A stretch of 64,000 bases of DNA. Source: an uncultured Methylococcaceae bacterium (GTDB lineage Bacteria > Pseudomonadota > Gammaproteobacteria > Methylococcales > Methylomonadaceae). Numbering within the stretch: the first letter of the stretch is position 1; each line of letters opens with the position of its first letter. A program made the position numbers and the translations under genes. The stretch covers positions 1 through 64,000 of the forward strand of contig CAJAVP010000104.1 in assembly GCA_903945375.1 (NCBI GenBank). Reading direction: 5' to 3'. Shown piece by piece: positions 30,992 through 41,906 of the stretch. The notes beneath the pieces were generated by a model that was not told where the DNA came from, ran no database searches, and was given only the letters and a program-made list of their open reading frames with translations.

Positions 30992-33229
30992 TCAAGGCAA
31001 CTCCACCAATAAGCCATCAATACGCTGATAACCTCGCGGTAAATGCAGTCCTCGTTTTCCACGTGTGCTGCTATATTGTGCGATATCATTCGGCTTCAAC
31101 ACCAAAAACTGCTTGCCTGACAGGATTTTCAATGGACTGTTAGCTGATAATAATGCCGTTGCTACAATACGATCTTTGCCCGCTGTCAACTCTTCTGCGG
31201 TCATCTGAATTAATTTATTTCCCCTGCCCCGCGCTAAAGCGGGTAATTCTTGAACGGGAAAAACCAACAAGCGACCTTGTAGCGTCGCAACCACTAACAC
31301 ATCCGCCTCATGACTGACGGTCAAAGGCTTCAATAGCTTGGCGTTATCGGCCAAGGTAATAACTGTTTTACCCGCCTTATTTTTAGTCAGTAAATCTTGC
31401 AACTGTACTCTAAAACCAAAGCCTTGATCACTTGCCAAGACCAACCAATCTTCCAGATTACCGGCGATGACATGCGTAAAAACCGCACCGGCGGGTGGAT
31501 TAAGTCGCGCAGTGAGTGGCTCACCTTGCGTTCTCGCCGAGGGTAAATCATGTGCCGAAGTGCTGTAAGCGCGTCCTGTGGAATCCAGAATATAAATAGG
31601 TTGTGTTGAACGACATTTGACCGCATCAGCAAAACTATCACCGGAGCGGTAGCTTAAACTGGCGACATCAATATCATGCCCTTTGGCGGCTCGGATCCAA
31701 CCTTTTTCTGACAAAATCACAGTGATTGGCTCATTACTGATTAACGCCGTCGTCGCTAAGGCTTGCGAGGCTTCACGGGTTACGATTGGTGAACGCCGGT
31801 CATCCCCATATTTTTGCGCGTCCGCTGTAATTTCATCGCGAATTAAATGATTTAATAAGGATTTTGATGCTAATATTTTTTCCAGTTCAGCGCGTTCTGC
31901 GGCTAATTCATCTTGTTCGCCGCGAATTTTTACTTCTTCAAGTTTAGCGAGGTGGCGCAGTTTTAATTCCAAAATAGCTTCTGCTTGCAAATCACTGATA
32001 GCAAACCGCGCCATTAATACAGGCTTAGGCTGATCTTCATTGCGAATAATGGCAATGACTTCATCAATATTTAGATAAGCAATCAATAAACCATCCAAAA
32101 TATGCAGTCTAGCCAAAACTTTATCTAGCCGATATTGAAGGCGACGACGCACGGTCTCGGTTCTAAAACTCAGCCACTCAAGCAAAATTTCTCGCAACCC
32201 CTTGACTTGAGGACGACCGTCTAAGCCAATCATGTTTAAATTGACGCGATAGCTTCTTTCTAAATCGGTTGTTGCAAACAAATGCGACATGACAGATTCG
32301 ACATCTAAGCGTTTGGTTTTAGGAATAATTAATAAACGGGTCGGGTTTTCATGATCGGATTCATCACGTAAATCGTCAATCATCGGTAATTTTTTGGCCA
32401 ACATCTGAGCGGCAATTTGTTCCATCAACTTCGCGCCAGAAACCTGGTGCGGCAGCGCAGTGATTACTATAACGCCTTCTTCTACTTCGTATTTAGCCCG
32501 CATTTTTACCGAGCCGCCGCCATGAGTATAAATTTTTTGAATATCCTCGGCGGAGGTAATGATTTCTGCATCCGTTGGATAATCGGGGCCTTTGATATGC
32601 TCAAACAGCTGCGCTAGGCTGCTGTCGGGGTTATCGAGCAATTGAATACACGCAGCAGCAACTTCTCTGAGATTGTGCGGAGGAATATCCGTTGCCATGC
32701 CGACCGCAATACCCATTGTGCCATTCAGCAGAATATTAGGTAGTCTAGCAGGCAATAATTCAGGCTCTTTTAATGTACCATCAAAATTATCCGACCATTC
32801 AACCGTGCCCTGCCCTAGCTCATTCAGCAAAGTTTGCGCGTAAGCAGTCAAGCGAGATTCCGTATAACGCATCGCCGCAAAAGATTTGGGGTCGTCCGGC
32901 GAACCCCAGTTGCCTTGCCCATCAATTAGGGGATAGCGATAAGAAAACGCTTGCGCCATCAAGACCATCGCTTCGTAGCAAGCCGAGTCGCCGTGTGGGT
33001 GATATTTACCTAATACGTCGCCGACGGTACGCGCCGATTTTTTATATTTGGCTAACGCGGTCAGCCCTAATTCAGACATTGCATAAACAATACGCCGCTG
33101 CACGGGCTTTAAACCATCTGCAACATGCGGCAACGCACGATCGAGAATCACGTACATGGAATAATCCAAATAGGCTTTCTCGGCAAAATCCTTTAAAGGC
33201 AGTTGTTCAAAATTTTCTTGTAAAGCCAC
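30992..33229 (-). CDS. parC: DNA topoisomerase IV subunit A
   Basis: [46 protein letters not shown]; probable GTG start. Confidence 0.95.
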   Translation of the reverse strand: MALQENFEQLPLKDFAEKAYLDYSMYVILDRALPHVADGLKPVQRRIVYAMSELGLTALAKYKKSARTVGDVLGKYHPHGDSACYEAMVLMAQAFSYRYPLIDGQGNWGSPDDPKSFAAMRYTESRLTAYAQTLLNELGQGTVEWSDNFDGTLKEPELLPARLPNILLNGTMGIAVGMATDIPPHNLREVAAACIQLLDNPDSSLAQLFEHIKGPDYPTDAEIITSAEDIQKIYTHGGGSVKMRAKYEVEEGVIVITALPHQVSGAKLMEQIAAQMLAKKLPMIDDLRDESDHENPTRLLIIPKTKRLDVESVMSHLFATTDLERSYRVNLNMIGLDGRPQVKGLREILLEWLSFRTETVRRRLQYRLDKVLARLHILDGLLIAYLNIDEVIAIIRNEDQPKPVLMARFAISDLQAEAILELKLRHLAKLEEVKIRGEQDELAAERAELEKILASKSLLNHLIRDEITADAQKYGDDRRSPIVTREASQALATTALISNEPITVILSEKGWIRAAKGHDIDVASLSYRSGDSFADAVKCRSTQPIYILDSTGRAYSTSAHDLPSARTQGEPLTARLNPPAGAVFTHVIAGNLEDWLVLASDQGFGFRVQLQDLLTKNKAGKTVITLADNAKLLKPLTVSHEADVLVVATLQGRLLVFPVQELPALARGRGNKLIQMTAEELTAGKDRIVATALLSANSPLKILSGKQFLVLKPNDIAQYSSTRGKRGLHLPRGYQRIDGLLVELP

Positions 33230-33718
33230 TTAGTTCTCTTCCTCTTTCTGTAAATCGCGAATTTGTTCCAGACTCTCCTGGCGCATTTTTTTACGAATTT
33301 CCGCCGCCGCAAAACGCATTTTCTCCTCTTCGGTCGCTAATTGTAAACGGGGTACTTCGACAGATTTACCCTGTTCATCAATAGCGACCATCGTAAAATA
33401 ACACGAAGTTGTATAACGTTTTTCATAAGTGCGTAGGTGTTCGGCGAAGACATCCACACCGATCTCCATCGATGAGCGACCGACGTGGTTGACTCGCGCA
33501 TGAAAAGTAACCAATTCACCGACATTGACTTGTTGTTTAAAAAACACCTGATCCAATGCGGCAGTGACCACATAATTTTTGCAATATTTTGCAGCGCAGG
33601 CATATGCGACCTGATCCAATAGTTTTAGCAAGCTACCACCGTGAACATTTCCGGAAAAATTAGCCATATCCGGAGTCATCAACACGGTCATTGTGAGAGA
33701 ATTTTCTTGTTGTGTCAT
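33230..33718 (-). CDS. Acyl-CoA thioesterase (hotdog fold, YciA-like)
   Basis: PDMANFSGNVHGGSLLKLLDQVAYACA; adjacent to parC start; internal ATG at 33718 preferred. Confidence 0.85.
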   Translation of the reverse strand: MTQQENSLTMTVLMTPDMANFSGNVHGGSLLKLLDQVAYACAAKYCKNYVVTAALDQVFFKQQVNVGELVTFHARVNHVGRSSMEIGVDVFAEHLRTYEKRYTTSCYFTMVAIDEQGKSVEVPRLQLATEEEKMRFAAAEIRKKMRQESLEQIRDLQKEEEN

Positions 33719-33807
33719 AACTGAGTATTTAATTTGGAACATTATTGTAAGCACTATCATATCATTCTAAGGCTGCCACTAACACGGGGCACTCAAGCAA
33801 GACTTAA

Positions 33808-33890
33808 CCGTTCGTCCTGCGTCATGAGTTTGTCGAAGGATGGACGGTTAAGACGATCATGGCTCGACAAGGCTCTCCTGATTAAGTCGA
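33808..33890. repeat. Imperfect palindromic intergenic repeat (GTTCGTCCTG..TTTGTCGAAGGA type)
   Basis: CCGTTCGTCCTGCGTCATGAGTTTGTCGAAGGATGGACGG; related sequences at 50.83 and 60.54 kb. Confidence 0.6.
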
Positions 33891-33990
33891 GCACTAAATA
33901 ACTATCATTTACCTAGGTTTTTTGACAATACCCAGTCAATGAATTAACCTTAAAAAATACAATATTTACTAACCCTACAGAGATATCACC

Positions 33991-34332
33991 ATGAAGCTTA
34001 TTTTTTCGGTTACATTTAAAACCTTTTTTATCACCACGTTGATGCTATTTAGTCATTCTACCTATGCCGTTGATGCAGAATCAGCAAAGGCTTTTGCTAA
34101 ACAAAACAATTGCTTTAGATGTCACGGCCTTGATCGTGACAAAGATGGTCCAGCCTGGAATAAAATTGCTCAAAAATTTAAAGCAGACCCTGAAGGCAAA
34201 GATAAATTACTAAAACACCTATCCTCAGGTAAGATGGTTAAATTCCCTGATGGTCATGAAGAAGCACATATTAAGCTTGAATCAAATAATGAAAAAACGG
34301 TCAATTTGGTTAACTGGATTCTCTCCATATAA
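33991..34332 (+). CDS. Small c-type cytochrome
   Basis: Signal peptide; haem motif CFRCH; single-domain length. Confidence 0.88.
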   Translation: MKLIFSVTFKTFFITTLMLFSHSTYAVDAESAKAFAKQNNCFRCHGLDRDKDGPAWNKIAQKFKADPEGKDKLLKHLSSGKMVKFPDGHEEAHIKLESNNEKTVNLVNWILSI

Positions 34333-34399
34333 CATCTCAAAATGTAATTTATCGTGCTTACGTGAGGCCTGGTAGTTCTTAACCTTTCCGGAACTATTA

Positions 34400-34720
34400 C
34401 TATGACAAAAACGGTTATGCCCTATTGTTTTCAACTGACACAGTGATAGGCCATGACTATTATCGCTATTATAAAGCCCGCTCAGAATCGGCGCTGCATA
34501 GCCATTTCAACGCCTGTTTTACCATCTTAAATTTGATTAAGTGGCAGGACAGGCAACTGTACCACAGCGAAAACCTATTTCTTTTTCTAGTTGGAAGCGT
34601 AGGTTTTTCAATAGATTAATGATTGAACGTATGTCTTCAAACTTTGCATTGGACTTGAGTTTGATTAAATCATCTCCGCCTTACGAAGAGCGTTGTAACG
34701 TCTGGGCTATAGCGGCTTAA
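34400..34720 (+). pseudogene. Transposase C-terminal remnant (DDE type, frameshifted)
   Basis: YYKARSESALHSHFNACFTILNLIKWQDR then, in another frame, ISFSSWKRRFFNRLMIERMSSNFALDL...AIAA*. Confidence 0.5.
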
Positions 34721-34739
34721 AACTGCCCGAAGTATTTCA

Positions 34740-34898
34740 ATGATTGAGTTACAACCGAATCAACGTGTTTTAGATGTGTGTGCGGGGACTAACGCAATAG
34801 GCATCGCAGTATTAAAACGCAAACCTAGTCTTAAAATACCGATGTACGGCAACTCTCATTATGGCCATCACGACACCAAATCACTTCAGAGGCTGTGA
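34740..34898 (+). pseudogene. 5' fragment of a SAM-dependent methyltransferase, truncated at the dispersed repeat
   Basis: MIELQPNQRVLDVCAGTNAIGIAVLKRKPSLKIPMYGN: motif I VLDVCAGT, then runs into repeat R3. Confidence 0.45.
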
Positions 34899-35042
34899 AA
34901 GAGGCGTATTCGGAAGCAAAAACCATGATTTTTGACTCCAGCATAGTCGACTAATCAAACCAGTGTTCCAGTCATAATGAGCATGACGACTAACGAGTGG
35001 AGTGCAAGCGCCGACTATTGGCCACTTGCCTAAGTTATTCCA
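34849..35042 (+). repeat. Dispersed repeat family copy R3
   Basis: CTTCAGAGGCTGTGAAAGAGGCGTATTCGGAAG and TGATTTTTGACTCCAGCAT match the reverse complement of 60.13-60.29 kb; 3' module matches R1. Confidence 0.85.
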
Positions 35043-35113
35043 TGCTTATTTCTTAAGTGATCATCAACAGAGATTGAAATCGCTATAATTAGCCAAAGCT
35101 TATCGAATCAGCA

Positions 35114-37804
35114 TCAAAACTCTTCCCAGCCATCAATGGGATCAATAGGTTTAGATTTTGCCTTTGCACAAGATATGCTTTTTAAAACAGAAACATCCCT
35201 TTTCAAACGCATAATTGAGATGCCGACTTCACTAGATGCCGAAACAAAAGAAGAGTCCGCGTTGTTAAGCAAAATGTGTGCTTTATCATATTGCTCATTA
35301 TTGATAGTTTGAGCAACATTTCCCGCTTCAATATGAAACAGCGTGTGCTTAGAAAGACATTCTTTAAAACTATTCAGATGAGCAAGCTGATTTTTAATAT
35401 CGCCATGTATCCATTTGCCAAAATCACAGCAGTTATCTTTTGAGATAGTTACTGCATCAAGTTTCTCATGATGATTTATCGCAGCGCGAAATTTCACTTT
35501 CCATTCGGCATGTTTGTGGAGGGCATTATCTAATTCATTACAGATATTTTCAGGGTTATTAATGGCAATTGACTCTTTTACAACCGGTACAACCGCTTTA
35601 CCTGGATAGCTGTCAATTTTTAAAGGCATTTGTTTTTGCTCTATCACATGATTGCCGGGTAAAAACACTGGGCTATGTATCTTATCCATTTTAAAAACGG
35701 CTATCATGACCGACAGATTTTGTACTTGATCCTCTAAAGACTCAGCCGCCGCCGCTGCTTGCTCGACCAAAGTTGCATTTTGCTGAGTGGCAGTATCCAT
35801 TTTGAGTACCGCTTGGTTGACACGCTTGATATCTGCGCCTTGCTCAACGGAAGCAGCGGCGATGGCTGTCATGATGTTGGCGACTTGCCCAACTGAGGCA
35901 ACAATGTCCTCCATTGTTTTACCGGCATTGTTTACCAGACTCGTGCCATCCTCGATTTTTTCCGCTGAATCATTAATCAGTGAATTGATTTCTCTTGCCG
36001 CTGCCGCTGCCCGTTGCGCTAAATTGCGAACCTCACTAGCAACGACGGCGAAACCACGCCCATTCTCTCCCGCTCGTGCGGCTTCTACAGCGGCATTAAG
36101 TGCCAATATGTTAGTCTGGAAAGCAATACTATCAATCACACCGATAATATCGACGATTTTTCTAGAGCTTTCGTTAATATTGCTCATCGTGCTAATCACT
36201 TGTTGCACGACATTCCCGCCGTTAAGAGCCTCTTTTGATGCCTCCAGCACCATCTGATTCGCCAATTTTGCATTTTTAGCATTCTGATTGACCGTAGCAG
36301 ATAGCTCTTCCATGCTCGAAGAGGTCTCTTCCAAGCTTGCAGCCTGTTGCTCAGTACGGTGCGAGAGTTCGGTGTTACCTGTAAATATCTCTTTTGCAGC
36401 GATACTAATAGAGTTAGACGCCTCTTTTATGGTCGAAACAACCTGAGCTAGATTATCCACAGAAAGATTAACGTTGTTACACAGCTCAGCAAAACTGCCT
36501 AGGTAGCTTGTAGTAATTTTTTGAGTGAGATCACTATTGGCAAGTGCATCAAGCACTCGAATAACCTCGTTGATAGGATTGACAATACTATCTAAGGTCT
36601 CGTTAACACCCACCACGATTTTACAATAATCCCCCTGATGTTTAGTCGTATCAGCGCGAGTACCCAACTCACCCGCCAGCGCTGCATTAGATAATAGATT
36701 GGCATCCTCCACTAATTGCTGAATAGCCTCAATCACAGCATTTAGATTTTCTTTAAGCGTATTGAAATCACCATGATAGGTATCAGTAATCTTCGGAGGA
36801 ATATCGCCTTTGGATATTCGCTCGACATAAGTAGCTGCCATGTTTAAGGGATCAATAACCGCGTCTAAAGTACCATTGACACCGGCGACAATTTTACGAA
36901 AATCCCCATGATGTCTTGATACATCAGCTCGGGTAGATAAATCACCTTCCATTGCCGCTTTGGCTAACATTAACGTATCATCAATCATGCTATGAATCAT
37001 CTCAGACATCCGTTTCATTGATGAAATCAAACTCGTTGTATCACCGTCTGTCACAACAATGTTTGTTGAAAGATCGCCATTGGAAATTTTATTGGCAATC
37101 TCAATAGCCAACGTTGGCTCGCCACCTAGCTGCTTTAACAATCGACGACTAATCACGCCAATAACGATAAATAATATAATTTGTAGAATGAGTTGTCCGC
37201 CCCAGATCCAATAATTAATCGTCTTGATGGAATCCATATCCGCCTTGATATCGATAATGACACTGGCTGCCCCGAGAACCGCACCTTCATCGACACCGTG
37301 ACATTTAAGACAATCCATTCCGTTATAGTTTTTTCCAGCGATAAATGGCATAACGGTTCTGAGCAATTCCTCACCGTTATTACCTCGAATCAAATTTATC
37401 TCTGTTTTACCACTCGATAAAACTCTACGATCCATTTCATCTATCGGTTGCTCTTCGGGGAGTCCTGCGGGAAACTCGTCATCTATTGCTTTCGCACGGA
37501 TAATACGCATTTCCTTAACCTTATCTAAATGTCCTATTTTCTGGATAAAAAGCTTACGAGCCGCTTTATCACTAATCACCTCGTAACCGCCAGACTTAAT
37601 GATCATTAAGGTATTTAAGCCGTTGATTGCACTGGAAGCGACAGATTGAGCACGCTCTTCGATATCATTTAAAACTTGCTGCTCCATGCTAGATGAAACC
37701 CATAGCTGAGCAGCAAAAAGAATAATGATTAAAGAGCCTTGAATAAGTATCCGTAGTTTCCTCTGAAAACCAATCTTGCTCCAGCCCCCCAAAAATCGAC
37801 TCAT
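35114..37804 (-). CDS. Methyl-accepting chemotaxis protein with periplasmic CXXCH motif, tandem HAMP-like repeats and C-terminal CZB-like domain
   Basis: CLKCH in N-terminal sensor; MCP signalling hairpin ([50 protein letters not shown]); C-terminal [20 protein letters not shown]...CDFGKWIHG. Confidence 0.93.
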   Translation of the reverse strand: MSRFLGGWSKIGFQRKLRILIQGSLIIILFAAQLWVSSSMEQQVLNDIEERAQSVASSAINGLNTLMIIKSGGYEVISDKAARKLFIQKIGHLDKVKEMRIIRAKAIDDEFPAGLPEEQPIDEMDRRVLSSGKTEINLIRGNNGEELLRTVMPFIAGKNYNGMDCLKCHGVDEGAVLGAASVIIDIKADMDSIKTINYWIWGGQLILQIILFIVIGVISRRLLKQLGGEPTLAIEIANKISNGDLSTNIVVTDGDTTSLISSMKRMSEMIHSMIDDTLMLAKAAMEGDLSTRADVSRHHGDFRKIVAGVNGTLDAVIDPLNMAATYVERISKGDIPPKITDTYHGDFNTLKENLNAVIEAIQQLVEDANLLSNAALAGELGTRADTTKHQGDYCKIVVGVNETLDSIVNPINEVIRVLDALANSDLTQKITTSYLGSFAELCNNVNLSVDNLAQVVSTIKEASNSISIAAKEIFTGNTELSHRTEQQAASLEETSSSMEELSATVNQNAKNAKLANQMVLEASKEALNGGNVVQQVISTMSNINESSRKIVDIIGVIDSIAFQTNILALNAAVEAARAGENGRGFAVVASEVRNLAQRAAAAAREINSLINDSAEKIEDGTSLVNNAGKTMEDIVASVGQVANIMTAIAAASVEQGADIKRVNQAVLKMDTATQQNATLVEQAAAAAESLEDQVQNLSVMIAVFKMDKIHSPVFLPGNHVIEQKQMPLKIDSYPGKAVVPVVKESIAINNPENICNELDNALHKHAEWKVKFRAAINHHEKLDAVTISKDNCCDFGKWIHGDIKNQLAHLNSFKECLSKHTLFHIEAGNVAQTINNEQYDKAHILLNNADSSFVSASSEVGISIMRLKRDVSVLKSISCAKAKSKPIDPIDGWEEF

Positions 37805-37920
37805 ATTCTTATCCTAATGATGAAAAAACTGAATAAATAACGACAGCGACATAAAAACATTCCATTTACAGTTTACTATCGAAAAAAATTGATCGATATA
37901 AACCACTATAACGTACAAAA

Positions 37921-37955
37921 AAAAACGGAGGCTGAATTTCTCAACCTCCGTTTTT
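37921..37955 (-). terminator. Terminator hairpin downstream of nhaD
   Basis: AAAAACGGAGG...CCTCCGTTTTT. Confidence 0.8.
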
Positions 37956-37982
37956 GTACACTAACGAGAAGTAGACTAGAAA

Positions 37983-39392
37983 TTAACCATTAATTAGATA
38001 ATGGGTAAAAATACTAGCTACATAACCGGCTGCAATAGCAGGTGTCCACTGCAAATGACTGAAGAACGTGTATTTATGGTCAGACTGACCCATTAACGCA
38101 ACACCAGCCGCTGAACCCACGGACAATAACGAACCACCCACACCCGCAGTTAAAGTAACCAACAACCATTGATATAAATCCATATCCAGGTTCATATTCA
38201 ATACCGCGAACATAACGGGAATATTATCAACAATCGCAGAAATTAAACCGACCAAGATGTTAGCCGTTGTTGCACCTAAGCCTTCATACATCGCACTAGA
38301 CAATAATTCTAAGTAACCAATGTAACCTAAGCCACCTACGGCAAAAACAACACCAAAGAAGAACAGTAACGTATCCCATTCGGCATGACGTACTTTATTG
38401 AAAATATCAAAGCCTTCTTCGCCCTCGACAGCATAATTCTTTTTTAAGTAAAAACCATACAACATTAATGCAGACAAACCCACCATCATGCCCATAAATG
38501 GGGGCAAATGTAGGGCTTGTTTAAAACTAACGGCTGTTGCAATCGTTAATAAGAACATGAAACAGATTTGCAGCGCACCTGGCTTTAATTGCACAGCCGC
38601 TTCACTAGATTCCACGGGTTGCTCATCAGGAACAGCAAAATACATGACTGCGGCAGGCACCGCATAATTGACGGCTGAAGGAATAAATAGTTTGAAGAAA
38701 TCAAAAAATTCAGCATATTCAGCCTGCCAAACCATCAAGGTAGTGATATCACCAAACGGACAAAAAGCGCCACCGGCATTGGCAGCTACAACTAAATTGA
38801 CAAAGCCGATACTGACAAATCTTGGATTATCTGCACCAACCGCCATCACCACCGCACCAACTAATAAAGCGGCAGTCAGGTTGTCGGCAACGGATGACAA
38901 AAAGAAGGTAATCACACCGGTAATCAAAAACAATTGGCGATAGCCAAATTGCTTTCTAACCAACCAAGAACGTAATGCCTCAAAAACGTTACGTTCAGCC
39001 ATAGAATTGATGTAAGTCATTGCGACCAGCAAAAACAACATTAATTCGGCATATTCTTTTAGGTCATGCTCAAAAGCCGCGTGCATATCTTCCACAGACA
39101 CGCCTTTTTCTGCCGCCAATATTGCCGCATGAGCCCAAATAATACCCGCCGCCAAAATAACCGGTTTAGATTTACGCAAATGCGTAAACTCTTCGGTCAT
39201 CACAAAGCCGTAAGCAATAATGAAGATAAGCACGGTATAAATTCCGCGCTCTGTTCCCGTCATTTGTAGGCTTTCAAAACTTTCAGCCCAAGCCATTTCC
39301 GGTATGAATAAGGCAAACAACATCACCAATAAAAAACGTAACACATATCCCCCCTTAAACTCTCTATAATAATTAATTAAAAAAACACTCAA
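37983..39392 (-). CDS. nhaD: Na+/H+ antiporter NhaD family
   Basis: Polytopic; FFLSSVADNLTAALLVGAVVMAVG, LVGLISAIVDNIPVMFAVL, GVGGSLLSVGSAAGVALMG. Confidence 0.88.
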   Translation of the reverse strand: MSVFLINYYREFKGGYVLRFLLVMLFALFIPEMAWAESFESLQMTGTERGIYTVLIFIIAYGFVMTEEFTHLRKSKPVILAAGIIWAHAAILAAEKGVSVEDMHAAFEHDLKEYAELMLFLLVAMTYINSMAERNVFEALRSWLVRKQFGYRQLFLITGVITFFLSSVADNLTAALLVGAVVMAVGADNPRFVSIGFVNLVVAANAGGAFCPFGDITTLMVWQAEYAEFFDFFKLFIPSAVNYAVPAAVMYFAVPDEQPVESSEAAVQLKPGALQICFMFLLTIATAVSFKQALHLPPFMGMMVGLSALMLYGFYLKKNYAVEGEEGFDIFNKVRHAEWDTLLFFFGVVFAVGGLGYIGYLELLSSAMYEGLGATTANILVGLISAIVDNIPVMFAVLNMNLDMDLYQWLLVTLTAGVGGSLLSVGSAAGVALMGQSDHKYTFFSHLQWTPAIAAGYVASIFTHYLING

Positions 39393-39403
39393 AATTCAGC
39401 GGC

Positions 39404-39430
39404 TAATGGTATCACACTACTGTAAATTTT
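39404..39430. promoter_or_regulatory. Operator-like direct repeat, copy A
   Basis: TAATGGTATCACACTACTGTAAATTTT, near-identical to copy B 98 bp downstream. Confidence 0.5.
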
Positions 39431-39501
39431 TCCGCTCGTTGCCAAATACCAACACACGAACACGTTAATCGCGTGTTAAGACATCAGCTAAATTTCACAC
39501 T

Positions 39502-39528
39502 TAATGGTATCACCATACAATAAATTTT
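39502..39528. promoter_or_regulatory. Operator-like direct repeat, copy B
   Basis: TAATGGTATCACCATACAATAAATTTT; contains perfect ATGGT-ATC-ACCAT dyad. Confidence 0.5.
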
Positions 39529-39599
39529 GTCATTTTATGACTCGCGGTATATGATTGCCCGCTGTCATATTTCGCCCGCAAGGCTCTAAAACACTCACT

Positions 39600-41252
39600 A
39601 TGTATCAGTATAACAACACCGACCAAACTCTCGTTGACGAACGAGTCGCCCAATTTAGACGACAAACCGAACAATTTTTAAACGGTGAAATCACCGATGA
39701 GCAATTTCGAGCGTTACGCTTACGAAATGGCTTGTATGTGCAAACTCACGCACCCATGCTTCGTGTTGCCGTTCCTTACGGTTTGCTAAGCTCTAGGCAA
39801 TTACGCAAAATCGCCCATATTGCCCGTTATTACGATAAAAATTATTGCCATTTCACCACGCGGCAAAATATTCAATTCAACTGGCCTAAGCTTGAGCAAG
39901 TACCGGATATTTTGGCAGAATTGGCAACCGTGCAAATGCACGCCATTCAAACTAGCGGCAATTGCATTCGTAACACAACCACCGATCATTTAGCCGGTGT
40001 TTGCAGCGATGAAATTGAAGATCCCCGTCCCTATTGTGAAATTATTCGTCAATGGTCAACCTTACACCCTGAATTTGACTATTTACCCCGCAAATTTAAA
40101 ATTGCTGTTAGTGGCGCATTACACGACCGAGCCGCCACGCAATTTCATGATATTGGCGTACATCTGGTAAAAAACGCGACCGGAGACATCGGCTTTAGAA
40201 TTTTAGTAGGTGGCGGCTTAGGGCGTACACCCATTATTGGACAAGTAATTAAGCCTTATCTGGAAAAAAAGCATTTGTTGTCTTATCTCGAAGCCATTTT
40301 GCGGATTTACAATTTATTAGGTCGTCGTGACAACAAATACAAAGCGCGGATAAAAATCTTAGTTAAAGAAACGGGCCTAGCACATTTTACCGATTTAGTA
40401 GAAAAAGAATGGCTACTAACTAAAGACGCCCTAGAATTAACTGAAGCGCGAATCAACACCATTAAAGCGCAATTTGTCGCACCACCATACGATGTCAATG
40501 CCGCCGACGATGAACGCTTTACTAACGCTCAACACGATCATCAGGACTTTGCCATTTGGCTAGAGCACAATACGGTGGCACATAAAGTATCAGGCTACCG
40601 AAGCGTCTTCTTGTCCTTAAAAGCCCCTGAAGTCCCACCAGGCGATTTAACTGACAGCCAACTCGATGCGGTTGCTGATTTGGCAGATCGTTACAGTTTT
40701 GGCGAAATTCGCTCAACCCATCGGCAAAACTTAATTTTTGCCGATGTCAAACAAGCTAACTTGTTCTCTCTATGGCAAGAACTGACACAAATTAATCTAG
40801 CAACCCCTAACATTGGCACAGCAACCGACATAATCTGTTGCCCTGGTCTGGATTTTTGTTCACTCGCTAATGCCAGCTCTATTGGTATTGCCAAAGAAAT
40901 CAACGATGCCTTAGATGATATGGATTATCTGCATGACATTGGTGATGTAAAAATCAATATGTCTGGCTGCATGAATGGCTGTGCTCACCAAAGCGTAGGA
41001 CATATTGGCATCTTAGGTGTCGATAAAAAAGGCGCAGAATGGTATCAACTCACTCTCGGTGGTTCGTCTGAAAATGAAGCGGCTATTGGCGAACGGCTAG
41101 GCCCTGCTTTGGCTAAAAACGAAGTGACCCAAGCCATCACAACCATCTTGGACGTTTACGTTAAACAACGTCTGGTAGATGAATCATTTTTGGACACTGT
41201 AAAACGGGTTGGCATTGAACCCTTCAAGGAGCAAGTTTATGCAAGTCATTAA
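39600..41252 (+). CDS. cysI: Nitrite/sulfite reductase, ferredoxin/haemoprotein beta-component (CysI-like)
   Basis: FTTRQNIQFNWPKLEQVPDILAEL, CPGLDFCSLA...MSGCMNGCAHQ sirohaem/4Fe-4S cysteines; ATG at 39600 preferred. Confidence 0.88.
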   Translation: MYQYNNTDQTLVDERVAQFRRQTEQFLNGEITDEQFRALRLRNGLYVQTHAPMLRVAVPYGLLSSRQLRKIAHIARYYDKNYCHFTTRQNIQFNWPKLEQVPDILAELATVQMHAIQTSGNCIRNTTTDHLAGVCSDEIEDPRPYCEIIRQWSTLHPEFDYLPRKFKIAVSGALHDRAATQFHDIGVHLVKNATGDIGFRILVGGGLGRTPIIGQVIKPYLEKKHLLSYLEAILRIYNLLGRRDNKYKARIKILVKETGLAHFTDLVEKEWLLTKDALELTEARINTIKAQFVAPPYDVNAADDERFTNAQHDHQDFAIWLEHNTVAHKVSGYRSVFLSLKAPEVPPGDLTDSQLDAVADLADRYSFGEIRSTHRQNLIFADVKQANLFSLWQELTQINLATPNIGTATDIICCPGLDFCSLANASSIGIAKEINDALDDMDYLHDIGDVKINMSGCMNGCAHQSVGHIGILGVDKKGAEWYQLTLGGSSENEAAIGERLGPALAKNEVTQAITTILDVYVKQRLVDESFLDTVKRVGIEPFKEQVYASH

Positions 41253-41700
41253 AAATAAACAGCTAATAGATAACGCTTGGCAGCAAATTGCCGATGACGG
41301 TGAAATTGTCGAGGGCAACATAAGTGTTTCACTCGCACGCTGGAGAAAAGAGAAAAATCAACTGATTTCTCATAAGAATCAATTAGGTATTCGCATCCAA
41401 CCGGATGATAACCTAGCCGATATCGCTGATGAGTTAAGCTATTTTCAACTGATTGAATTGGCTTTCCCTGACTTTGCCGACGGCCGCTTGTTTTCTCATG
41501 CTTGGTTATTGAGAAATCGCTATGCCTACACGGGTGAATTACGAGCGACGGGGCATTATATGTCCGATCAGGTGTTTTATTTATCTCGGGTTGGTGTCAA
41601 TGCGTTCCTGCCCAATAATCCCGCACACCTGGCTATTGAATTGACACATTTAAACGATTTCTCGGTACATTACCAAAGATCGAGTCTTAATCATCCGTAA
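41239..41700 (+). CDS. DUF934 family protein associated with sulfite reductase
   Basis: Overlaps cysI 3' end; FADGRLFSHAWLLRNRYAYTGELRATG. Confidence 0.85.
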   Translation: MQVIKNKQLIDNAWQQIADDGEIVEGNISVSLARWRKEKNQLISHKNQLGIRIQPDDNLADIADELSYFQLIELAFPDFADGRLFSHAWLLRNRYAYTGELRATGHYMSDQVFYLSRVGVNAFLPNNPAHLAIELTHLNDFSVHYQRSSLNHP

Positions 41701-41906
41701 TGTTTTTACACCAAACAGTCAATCTTTAGAGTTTCTATTGGCCTGGATACTCGTGGGCTCTAGCTGCCAAAGAAACAACTGGACGAACTTTAAAAAGGGT
41801 TGCCGTCAAACAACAACCCTTTGGATCAAAAAACAAGCCTTCCCTGTACGAAGCGATTGCGGACGTAGCCGTATACCTAAATCCATTTCACAACATTAAA
41901 GCTGAT

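Noticed and set aside
32773-33384. 203-aa plus-strand ORF opposite parC and its thioesterase neighbour
   Set aside because: Antisense to two conserved genes; sequence has no recognisable family.
35787-36257. 156-aa plus-strand ORF opposite the chemoreceptor
   Set aside because: Ala/Ser/Thr-rich shadow of the conserved MCP signalling hairpin.
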